From Symbiodinium natans (taxonomy: Eukaryota > Sar > Dinophyceae > Suessiales > Symbiodiniaceae), in the NCBI GenBank assembly GCA_905221605.1, contig CAJNDS010000129.1, positions 42,501-52,500 of the forward strand: a stretch of DNA of 10,000 bases. Direction: 5' to 3'. Below are positions 1-9,100 of this stretch, one piece after another (within the stretch, counting starts at the first letter, position 1; each line of letters starts with the position of its first letter). The notes below the pieces were generated by a model. That model was not told the DNA's origin. It was given only the letters and a program-made list of their open reading frames with translations, and did not search any database. A program made the translations under genes and the position numbers.

Positions 1-596
1 GTTTACGGTGCGAACAAGATCGCGCAGTGCACTGCAGGCTGCCCCAAAGTTAGTGTGTTCTGTCGGCGATGCAGACTACACAGAATTTAGGGTTTGCAAG
101 GGTTTAGAGTTTAGAGTTCTCCGGTTGAAAATGAGTTTGGGATGGGGTTGATCTTTGCCTACGTTTCTGATTGTTTCTCTAGTTGTTTTTTGTGGGTGCA
201 GTGGTTGGGGTGCTTCAAACTCTGTTGCTCTTGGGTTCTTGTTTTGCCATTGAAGTGTATCGTGTATAGGGCTTGGGCCTCCAGGCGTGTGGTTTCAGAT
301 GGACCGGCCAGTTTAAAGCTTGGAGATTGGGCTTCTTTGAAGGGCGAGAAATCGAAACTGATCTTCGCACTCTTTCTTTGACAGACATGCTTTCGCTGAC
401 AGGCCGAGCCCACAGCTTGAAGCTTCAAAGGTTTGGTTTTTGTTCGAAATCGCAAGTCGACATCTGAGACCCCACAGCCCTGAGGGTCCATTTAGCGAAA
501 CAGGGCTTGCGGGTTTTAGTTTTGGTGCTTGACCATTAAAGTAAAGCTAAGATGACTTCGGGCGCAAGTATAAGTTAGATACATGCCCTTTATACC
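1..596. other. No gene recognised
   Basis: Ordinary-composition sequence with a few TTTAGAG/TTTAGGG relics near 85-120. Open frames on both strands overlap each other, lack known motifs and are not supported as genes. Confidence 0.5.
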
Positions 597-658
597 AACA
601 GTCCTCAGTAAGGATTATAGTACCCCCCCCCCCATTAGGATCCCTGTTAAGGACTGTT
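597..658. repeat. Imperfect inverted repeat around a poly-C run
   Basis: AACAGTCCTCAGTAAGG (597-613) pairs with 642-658 at 13 of 17 positions; pairing continues weakly outward. The centre contains an 11-C run at 623-633. The size and build resemble the other small hairpin elements in this window. Confidence 0.5.
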
Positions 659-682
659 AGCACAAGGGGGAACATCCCAAGG

Positions 683-726
683 AAACCCTAAACCCTAAAC
701 CCTAAACGTATTATCCTAAACCCTGC
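683..726 (-). repeat. CCCTAAA tract
   Basis: Three to four exact CCCTAAA units (683-707), then CCTAAACCC, in the orientation opposite to the tract at 811-960. Confidence 0.85.
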
Positions 727-810
727 AACCCCGGAAGTCAAGCCTGGAGAAATAAGCCGCCGGTCAGGCCAAGACCGCGGGCGAAGCAGGCAGTGCCTGG
801 GCTCAGATAG

Positions 811-960
811 TTAGGTTTACAGGGTTTAGGGTTTAGGGCTTATGGCTTAGGGTTTAGGGTTTAGGGTTTAGGGCTTAGGTCCCGGGTTTAGGGTTTAGGC
901 TTTAGGGTTTAGGGCTTTGGGGTTTAGGGTTTAGGGCTTAGGGTTTAGGGTTTAGGTTCA
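811..960 (+). repeat. Degenerate TTTAGGG tract
   Basis: About 150 bp of TTTAGGG units on the + strand with variants such as GGGCTTA and TTTGGGG, some in exact short runs. It matches the plant/dinoflagellate-type telomere unit but is interstitial and diverged. Confidence 0.9.
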
Positions 961-1047
961 GGGTACTTATAAGCCACCTAAGTCCTCTAAGTAGGATATA
1001 TGTACACTTATACTTGGGAGTATAAGTACCCGTGAACCTCCAAGTAG
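954..1047. repeat. Inverted-repeat element related to the one at 4879-5012
   Basis: AGGTTCAGGGTACTTATA (954-971) pairs with 1021-1039 across one bulged base, and a tight inner hairpin is formed by ACTTATACT (1006-1014) and AGTATAAGT (1019-1027) with loop TGGG. The right end TGAACCTCCAAGTAG (1033-1047) is identical to the terminus of the intron 4 element. The left end merges into a TTTAGGG tract, as if its outer part had been lost or replaced. Confidence 0.7.
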
Positions 1048-1074
1048 GGCTGAGAAAGCCTCAAGGGTGTAGGG

Positions 1075-1150
1075 TTTAGGGTTTGGAGTTTAGAGTTTCA
1101 GGACTTAAGGGGTTTAGGGTATGGAGTGTAGAGTTTGAGGACTTCAGGCG
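1075..1150 (+). repeat. 38-bp tandem duplication built on TTTAGGG
   Basis: Two adjacent 38-bp units, 1075-1112 and 1113-1150, match at 33 of 38 positions. Each starts TTTAGGGT and contains TAGAGTTT and AGGACTT. The unit is a higher-order repeat derived partly from the telomere-like motif. Confidence 0.75.
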
Positions 1151-1235
1151 GTTGAGCCGTGGCCTTTTCAAGAGGCACTCCTGGAACTACAGCAAGTCAC
1201 GCCAACTAATCCTGTCCTGAATTTCAGGGGTTCGC

Positions 1236-1347
1236 CTACACCCCCCCCCTCTATACTACCCCCCCCTAGGTTCCCCCATAGTTAAGCTTAATTAAGGGTA
1301 TTTAAGGGGGGAACCCAGGGGGGGGGAAGTATGGAGGGGGGTAGTAG
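1236..1347. repeat. C-rich/G-rich long inverted repeat
   Basis: The left arm (1236-1277) is C-rich, with CTATACTA between two C runs and then TAGGTTCCCCC; the right arm (1305-1347) is its near complement, with GGGGGAACCCA, a nine-G run and AAGTATGGA. The two arms differ by a few substitutions and C/G-run length. The loop holds the palindrome TTAAGCTTAA (1282-1291). It could fold into a strong hairpin, and the C runs may form quadruplex-type structures on either strand. Origin unknown. Confidence 0.65.
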
Positions 1348-1670
1348 GGGAACCCATAAGAATTACTACAGTAAGAGACGTTGTGCCCTTAGCCCGCATT
1401 CTGAAGCCCAGGATGCGGGAGCCATGGTTGTCGGGTTTTCAAGGCTTAGGATTTGAGCTCTTCGGCCGAGCCTGTGCGAGAAAGCCCCTCAATAAGCGGA
1501 CGTAGAACTTGATTGACTGGCAGCTGTCTCGGCCAGCCGCCAGCCATGAAACAAGTGGAAGGCCTCCGGTTCAGAATGCCGACAGTCCTATCCTCTAACT
1601 CTAGAGTCGCGTTGTGCATTCCAGGTTTACCAAGCCAGGGGGTGGTACCTCCTCCAGAGGGGGGCGCTTG
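1348..1670. other. No gene recognised
   Basis: Mixed-composition sequence between the C-rich hairpin and the next TTTAGGG tract. Short protein-like frames exist (for example after ATG at 1546, MKQVEGLRFRMPTV), but none has an identifiable family motif or a clear splice partner. Confidence 0.4.
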
Positions 1671-1710
1671 GTTTAGGGTTTAGGGTTAAGGGTTTAGGGC
1701 TTCGGGTTTC
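1671..1710 (+). repeat. TTTAGGG tract
   Basis: Short + strand tract: two exact units, then GGGTTAA, GGGCTTC and GGGTTTC variants. Confidence 0.85.
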
Positions 1711-1728
1711 AGATGGGGTTTCAAGGGA

Positions 1729-1839
1729 CCTGCCTGCCTCGAGAAGTGTTGAGAAGACAGTTCTCCAAGATCGCGCATCCTGCGCAAATTCTGTTCCTGG
1801 GGTCCAAGCACAGGCCCTGCCCAAGAAAGTGTCCCAAGG
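1729..1839 (+). pseudogene. Unassigned coding-like fragment upstream
   Basis: A + frame without a clear start, reading EVLRRQFSKIAHPAQILFLG and then a Lys/Arg/Cys/Pro-rich end, closed by TGA. It looks more protein-like than its surroundings but shows no motif I know. It may be an exon of the same or another gene, or chance. Confidence 0.2.
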
Positions 1840-2149
1840 CTGCGTCTCTGTGAGGGGATCCGAAGCTGAGGTTTGGCGTGAGGCCCTTTCTTCTCATTTT
1901 GTGCACGAACCATCAAAGTAGGATTGCAACAACAGCAGGAATTGCAATTCCCGTCTGGATACCGTGCAATAGCGCAACCCAACGGGTCCATTGGACTTCG
2001 GAGGTTGATGAAACATGGATTCGGGGTTGAGAAGATCGATATTGGCGTTTTTTTGTTTGAGAGCCTGAGGCGTCGCCCGAATTGTTCTTGTGGGAGCTGG
2101 CTCATGGGCGCAGGCAGGAAAAGTTGTTGCAAAGGCTCGTAGGCCTGAT
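1840..2149. other. No gene recognised
   Basis: Contains the longest open frame of the window on the - strand (1686-2132, 148 codons), but its translation is low-complexity (CCCCNP, LKPEALNP from telomere repeat) and shows no domain, so it is not called. Confidence 0.4.
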
Positions 2150-2218
2150 GGGGTTTAGGGTTTAGGGTTTAGGGTTTAGGGTTGGTTCATTCAGGGTTTA
2201 GTGTTCAGGGTTTAGGGT
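2150..2218 (+). repeat. TTTAGGG tract
   Basis: Four exact units from about 2153, then variants with TTCAGGG and TTTAGTG. Confidence 0.88.
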
Positions 2219-2593
2219 AGGAAGTAGGTCATAGCTCTGGGCTGTGTACCGCCACGGTCGTTTGCCAACAGTTCCTGCTCACATCGGTCCTCCTGTTCTC
2301 AGAAGATCGATTTGCATCGCAAGTTGATACGAAGACGGGCTGTTATACCCTCCTGGTAGGTTCTGCGCACAGACACAAGACAGCGTCTGTGGGAAGGGCT
2401 GCTACAACTTGCTTCTCAAGTTCCCTCACGAAACGCCATTTCCAGACACTTCAAACATGAATAGCATAAAGTTCCCACAAGCATGCCTGCACAGGGTGCA
2501 CTCCCCTGTGCTGCAGGGATGGCATCTGCCACACCTGCGACGCCACCTGCCGAGTTCAGAAGCTGTCTTTCATCTTTTGGATCTTCTCTGGTG
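2219..2593. other. No gene recognised; possible cysteine-rich exon
   Basis: In one + frame around 2500-2560 the translation has closely spaced cysteines (LCCRDGICHTCDATC), reminiscent of a zinc-binding fragment. Another + frame (2409-2636) is open but runs into telomere-like repeat. Neither can be assigned. Confidence 0.3.
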
Positions 2594-2731
2594 TCTGAAC
2601 CCTAAAGCCCTGAACCCTAAACCCTGCTTGCCCTGAACCCCAAACCCCAAAGCCCTGAAGCCCAAACCCAAACCCCCAAAAGCCTGAACCCCAGACCCCA
2701 AACCCTAAAACCCTGAACCCTACAGTTCAGG
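2594..2731 (-). repeat. Degenerate CCCTAAA/CCCTGAA tract
   Basis: About 140 bp of C-rich units drifting among CCCTAAA, CCCTGAA, CCCCAAA and CCCAAAC, and closing with CAGTTCAGGG, a short polarity flip. Confidence 0.85.
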
Positions 2732-2846
2732 GCTTGTGGCGTCCTCTGGTGATCTGAAGGCGCAACTACTATTTGCTAAGAACCCCCCTCCCCCCCTCGC
2801 AAGAGAAGTACAAGGCAATAATCCCTATGCTGCCCTTATTGGGAAG

Positions 2847-2974
2847 AATATTTATATATATATATATTTATTTATTTATTTATTTATTTTTTCTATAAAT
2901 ATATAATAATATATATATTTATATATATATACATATGTATATGTATATTGTATATTTTTCACATATATATATAT

Positions 2975-3009
<35 letters not shown>

Positions 3010-3015
3010 TTTTTT
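2847..3015. repeat. Compound AT / TTTA microsatellite, duplicated
   Basis: Two blocks with the same order, (TA)n then (TTTA)n then a T run, lie at about 2852-2892 and 2963-3015, separated by AT-rich sequence. The repeated order suggests one block was duplicated. It sits about 40 bp before the first recognised exon. Confidence 0.85.
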
Positions 3016-3055
3016 GGGGGGTGGAGGGTTCTTAAGCCATTAGTCGGCAACTCAG

Positions 3056-3117
3056 GCAATCCAGCTGCGGAGCTGGTAGCCATCGTTGACCCAGCGGAAA
3101 AGACTCTCAGATGCCCA
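3056..3117 (+). CDS. Oxidoreductase exon 1 (first exon recognised)
   Basis: Encodes GNPAAELVAIVDPAEKTL and two to three more residues. ELVAIVDP is the classic second beta strand of the Gfo/Idh/MocA Rossmann fold, whose terminal Asp faces the adenosine ribose of NAD(P). The start is taken after an AG at 3054-3055; a second AG at 3063-3064 would give a start at 3065. The donor chosen is GT at 3118, which joins in phase 0 to exon 2. An alternative join reading CTC-AGC-AAG would use a non-canonical edge near 3110. No exon with the preceding GxGxxG loop was found upstream. Confidence 0.7.
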
Positions 3118-6100
3118 GTAGAACCCTTGTTCGGTTTTGGGGTTTAGGGTTCAGGGTTCAGGGTTTAGGGTTTACGCATGAGTTTCGGACGCCCAAATTA
3201 AATCCATGAGCCCAAGAAAGGGCACCATTTTCATGATGAGGTTGCCGGGAAACCTAGAGTATGATCCCCTTGACATTCCCTATCTCAACCCTAACCCCTA
3301 AACCCGAAACCCTAAACACTAAACCCGAGGACTTGGAGCAAGTACAACTCGGACATGATGCCGACGGCAGAGCTCGCCGCGTCCTACGGCGAGCCTGGTC
3401 CGCACCCGGATCTTCGCGAAGGGTTAAGAGTTTAGGGATGAGGGTTCAGGATTTAGGGTTTAGGGTTTAGGGGTTAGGGTGACTTCTTGGCGACTCTGGG
3501 GGGGGTTCAGGGTTGAGGGGTTCAGGGCTTAGGGATTAAGGGGTTAAAGGGTACAGGAGTTTAGGGGACAGGTTTCGGGTTCAGGATTCAGGCTTTAGGC
3601 GTTCTAGTGATGCAGTTCCCCTGCGGTCCAACAAATCAGGATGGATGCGCTCAAGAATAGAACGGCTTGTGAACGCAGCATGCTGTGATGGTTCGGTACC
3701 CCACGGCCTACACCCCAAAGCCTGGAGCGAACTCACCAATCGAGGTGCCATTGTTCAGAAGCTTTGTGGACTTCCTGCAGTCTGATCTCGCGAAGATGGC
3801 AGATGGCGTCATCATCTCCACGACGCACTCAACTCACTGCGAAATAGGCAGGCGTGGGCAAGCCCTGATGCGCGTGAGTCTAACGTACATGTGGTGTTGA
3901 TTGCACAGGAAATTTGTACACTAGCTTCGGGTCTAGCTTGTCTCTCGATGTCAGAAGAGGCCTGAAGTTTCCCTGATTTTGTTGATCAGGGTTTGAACTA
4001 CTCTGTTTGATGTTATTGTACTGCTGAGTGTATATTAGGCACCTTAGAAATGTTGAGTGCATATGGGGAGGATTCTTTTTGGGGACATTTGTAATAGGAA
4101 CACCACTGAAGCCTATCACCTTGAAAATCTTTTTTGCCCCAAGCAGGACTACAGGCGGCAGCGGCCGGCTTCCACATTCTCGTTGAGAAGCTTGGATCCA
4201 CCAGTATCTTGTCACCCCAAGGGTCCATGTACCTCATTACTCATTATCGTATGCTTGGGCCCCCTTAGCAAGTACTTTAATGCCCAAGTATACCCTATGT
4301 AGGTACATGGACCCTTATGGTAAGTTCCCTAAAGTCCGGTTTCTTTTTTGTGCATTGAATATAATATGGGTATGGGCCTTTTGTGTTTTTCTTTTACCGT
4401 ACCCCAAAGCTGGCCGAATGTGGAGAACTGCGAGAGTGGCCTAAGCCTTCAACCCGAAACCATAGAGTCACTTCTCCAAGTCACGGTCATTTTGGTGTCC
4501 CTTTCAATACGGCCGGATGTATTCAGGGTACCCAAACGAGGAATCTGAGAGAACTGGGCATACCACAACCAGCATGACCTCCAGCCAAAAGCGTCGTCTT
4601 TCCCCGGCATTTCCACTCTGAACCCGAAACTCTGAACCCTAAACCCTGCACCCTAAACCCAGTTTTCCATTGGCGGCGAAGGCAACGTTTCCGTGGGTGG
4701 CAGGGAGGGAGATTGGAGGTTGCCGCTTGAAGGTGGCTGCAAACAGTCGGGTCTCGTATATAGACCTTACGTGCACACATCATAACCCTTCACCCTGACA
4801 CAAGCCAGCCCTGAACCTCAACCTACAATTAACCCCTACATCCGAGACCCCCGCGACCCTGAACCTCAGAGCCTGAGCCTACTTGGAGGTTCATGGTTAA
4901 AACTGTACGTATAACCCACTTAGAAGCCCCCCTTAAGTGCCCTAATATGCTTGTAAGTACAGTTAGAAGTACAGTTATAATTGGTCAATAGGTACCATGA
5001 ACCTCCAAGTAGAAGATCTGTGCCTGACACCTTGCAGGAAGCCCATGACGGCCAACGCCGCAGAGGCTGCCGAGTTAGCAGCTGCGGCGGAAAGCATGCG
5101 CCCTGCAGCATACTGAAACCTACAGCCCTAAATCCCCCTTTGAAGCCCTTCTAGGGTTTGGGTCTAGGGTTTAGGGTTTATGGGGTTTAGGGTTTAGGAT
5201 TTAGGGTTTAGGGTTTAGGGTTTAGGGTCCCTAAGCCCCCCCCCCCCATGAACCTGAAAGCCTTCAGACCCCTAAATCCCTAATCCAGCCTAAACCCAAA
5301 GCCTATAATTAAACCCCATTCATTGATGGAATTTGATGTCCGGCTTACAGCTTCAATGTGCAGGGCTGACGTGGACTGACGTTCGGGGGCTCAGGTTTAG
5401 GATTAGTTATGGGGCAGGGGGGAGGGGAAGGGGAGAGGAGGGAGTGAGAAACCCTAACCCTAAACGAGGCATTGTGGCAATTTCTTCCTTTGGGTACATC
5501 TATAGGGCTGCAGCCAGATAATGCAGGAAAAGAGGGCCAGATTGAGGACCCCGGGCTTCAAGGTTTAGAGTTTGATTCGTGCATGTGGGGAAGGTCCGTC
5601 TTCACAAGTTGCAGGGTGTGTTCATTGCAAAACATGGTCTTTCGTGGTCTGAGAAGCCCACCATCACTCTTGCAACCACAATTTGAAAACAGAGGTTCTT
5701 TCAGGGTTCAGGGTTTAGAGTTTCGGGTTTGGGGACACTTAAGAGCTGAGGGATCAAACTGCATTTTGGCAGCAGCATTTGTAGTCCTAAATACAAGAGG
5801 CTTCAGGGTTTAGGGTTTAGGGCTTACAGAAACAAAGACTCCACAAGGGCGCAAAATTCGATGCCATCGAGTAGCTAGCCTCGACTGCCGACCTGAAACT
5901 CACAGGGAAACTCCGATGGCCTGCTTCGGTTAGACAATTCGTAAATGCGGCCGTAGAAGCGTGGCAAGAGTGTAGGGACCCTTACAACCCGACTTCACCT
6001 CTAGATGTAGCAACCTGCATTAGCCACGCATGAGGCTCTTGCGTCGCAAGGCACAAGCTTCCCGTTTACGTTTTAGTAGGTTTAGGGTTGGCTCAGGATC

Positions 6101-9100
6101 AAGGGTCTAGGGTTTGAATTTTGGGGCTTCTTTGGTGCTGAACCTTCTGTGCTGAGGGCAGCTGCGGGCAAGGTGTTCATGGTGTGCCTTGGCCGTAGCT
6201 TCGAAACCAAACCCACCACGCTTCTAACCCTAAACCCTAACTTCTAAACCCTAAACCCTAAACCTTAAACCCTAAACCCTAAACCCTGACCCTAAGCGGC
6301 CCCAAAGCCTAAGAGCTGAACTTCCTTCAAGGCATGTCGAGCTGATTGAGTTGCGGGGTTCGGGGGGGGGGGGGGGGGGGGCGTGGGCTTGCGGTTTCGG
6401 GTTTTGGGTCCCTAAACCCGAAACCCTAAACCCTAAACCCCAAACCCTAAACCGCGGGCTCAGGGGTCTAAACCCTCAAGCCTCCAAGTCAGGGCCACCA
6501 GCTCCCCTAGAGTCTAAGTTCAGGATGGAGTTGAGGGCTTGGACGCTGGGGAGTGTGCGGGCCTATCGGGCCCGGCTCACTAAGAGTCAGGATTTCCATA
6601 GCTGTAAGGGCTCCAGGTTTTCAGGGAGTTCCTGGTCTCAGGCTGGGTTCACCTCTGGTGGCTAGTTTCTTCCCACAAAGAGCCTGATATATTGTCCATG
6701 CCCCTTTGGGAACCTGTTAGACCCTTTTGAATGTCAAGGTTTGGGGTACACGCCTTGCATAAGAAGGTCTTCTTGAAGTTGTCCTTGACTTGGGCATTGT
6801 CAGTATCTGGGCATTCCCTTAGCAATTCTCAAGCTCAGCTAGGTTGTTCCATGACGGATGTATATACATATATGAACTTACACATACAAAATGTATTAGC
6901 ATGTACATATATGTTTATATATGACATTCACATGTAACTATTGATTCGATTCTTCCAGTAAATCATCCAAGCAGGGGCTGCACAAGAAAGGCCGGAAACG
7001 CGGCCTCATCCTTCAACCCACGTGCCCCCTCCCCCCCCAACCCCCACAAGCCACAAATCCCCCCGAGTGCATTCCAGCTCTACATGCTCATTACGAACTC
7101 TGGACTCGGATTACTCTCAACCCTGAGCCCCTAAGGCCTGAAGTCGTGCAGCCTAACCCCGAACGAGCTCTCCCCCACCAACTGACGCCCAGAAACCACT
7201 CTGCCAACTTCACTCGCCACGCGCTTCACGCCCGGGAGCTCGTCCGTGAGCGCCTGGGGGATATCGAGCATGTGACCTGCCCCTCGGCTGGTTTTGGGGT
7301 GTCGTAGGGTCTAGGGTTTAGGGTGTATAGGGGTTTGGGGTTTTGCGGTTTAGGGTTTGGGGGTGGTTGTGCCAGGGTATGTTGGCAGCACTTCAGCAGG
7401 GTTCTGCAACAGTTTGCGGGAATGATAGGGCTTTGGTTGGCGAAGCCTCAACCTCTTCATTTAACAAACATCGACTGCTGGAACTGGCCCTTCACCAAAA
7501 TTAAAATGGCGTCCGGATGCAACACAGCGATAAAAGCTGTGACCGCCAAATGTAGATCCGCAAATAGAAGGGTTCCCTTATGATAAGGAGGCATCTCCCT
7601 AATTTCGGAAACCCTCATCTCTAAACCCTAAACCCTAAACCCTAAACCCTAAGCCCTCATCAGCTATCTTATCATTAGCGGCTTTGAAGGCTTGAGGGGA
7701 GCTGGGGTCCGGCATCGGCCGAGGGCATAGCTTGTCTAGGACTCAGATTAGGCCCTTGTTCCAAGGTTCCCTTAGAACCCTAAACCATAAACCTTCTTTT
7801 TGAACCAAAAAGTGCACCCTGTTTCTTCCTACACTACTCCTGGGTCGAGACCAAACGTTTCAACCGGTGACCGGAGGATTCCCCATACAAAAAAACAACA
7901 AGAGACACCCATAAATGAATAAATCAATAGAGAAGTATATACATATAGTAAGAACAAGCTGTAGTATTAGAATAGAATGCAACATACTATAATCTAACCG
8001 CACAAAGCAAGGCTACATGATTCGAGAGCGGGAGTTCTTCGAGGATCCGCTCAATCGGCTTTGGGTCAGCGCGGAGGGCTCCATGACCGGCAACGGGCTT
8101 CTAAGCACCATGTGAAGGGTCTTAGGGGCCCGAAACCCTAAACCCGAAACCCTAAACGGAAGGTGTTAGGGTTTTGGGGTTTTAGGGGCCCTAAACCCTA
8201 AAAGCTAAACCCAAACCCTCAGCCCTAAAGCGTAAACCCTAAACGTAATTGTTGGGTGCTTCGGGCATCTAGTATCCCAATTATTGGGTCCCTGCATGTA
8301 TAGGGAAGTGGTATGTAAGGTGACAGTCCCGGTTTCGCAGCTTCAGACGAAGTTGCAGCACTTTGCAGCACCTTTCAGCAGGAGTTGCTGCATCTGATGG
8401 TTTTGAGTTGTCTGAACCCTTTAAACCCTTTAAACCCTAAACCCTAAACCCTTGAAGAGAGCCTGCCCCGCTATTTGAAGCTCAGGTTTGCATGGGGGCA
8501 GAGCTGCCACACCTTGGCCTGGGCTCCTTTGCGGCAGCTTGAGGGAGCTTAGGGTTTCGGGTTCAGGGTTCAAAGGTGTAGGGTTTAGGGTTTAGGGTTT
8601 TGGGTTTCGGGTGTAGGTGAGATTATTGTGGCTGGTGGAAATTTTCATACGTGGATGAGTGCCAAAACAGTCTTCTGGCCCTTGGCACTGGGAAGTAGCT
8701 GCAGTACTTATTGTTTCGGAGAAGAGAGAAATGGGGACGGAAAGAACACAGTCAGAATGAGAGACTGAGCGAGACAGAGTGCGGGGGCAAGACAGGGCAA
8801 AACACAGAAAGAGGGAGAATGTGGGGTGTTGTTGAAGCCCTGCAGGGGTGCAAAAATCCGTCCTCAAGCCTTTCGAATGATCGACGAAGAGGCGGCGTGT
8901 GATGTGAGCCATCGGAAGTATTTACTGCCAAGGGGAACCGGGCGACAAGTTCGCACCAAACACGGCCGAAACATTCGTTTGGCCATCCCAAGCTTGGACA
9001 AAATGGTCTGTGAGCCTCGACCCTGGGAACCCTCCAAGAGATTGGGGATCCGTGACATAGGGTTTAGGGTTTAGGGTTTAGGGTTTAGGGTTTAGGGTTT

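Noticed and set aside
1686-2132. Longest open frame, - strand, 148 codons
   Set aside because: Low-complexity translation partly made of telomere repeat, no domain, and overlapping open frames on the other strand.
3673-3727. Extension of exon 3 upstream (HAVMVRYPTAYTPKP)
   Set aside because: The frame is open, but a canonical GT-AG intron from 3398 to 3727 gives a better family fit (GEP-ANSPIEVPLF); retained only as an alternative.
4057-4302. Open frame of 81 codons around exon 4
   Set aside because: It is out of frame with the oxidoreductase exon and runs into the hairpin element; its length is chance.
4410-4577. Possible oxidoreductase exon reading FGVPFNTAGCIQGTQTRN
   Set aside because: It resembles the family's 'NNTAN...RAREL' stretch, but it lies before the KPMT exon, which is the wrong order; exon 7 supplies that stretch in the right place. 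It is treated as intron 4 sequence.
7021-7060. CRISPR-like or structured repeat in the C-rich stretch
   Set aside because: Simple C runs without repeat-spacer periodicity.
7323-7583. Open frame of 86 codons in intron 7
   Set aside because: It begins in translated TTTAGGG repeat, shows no family motif, and the exon 7 to exon 8 join skips it.
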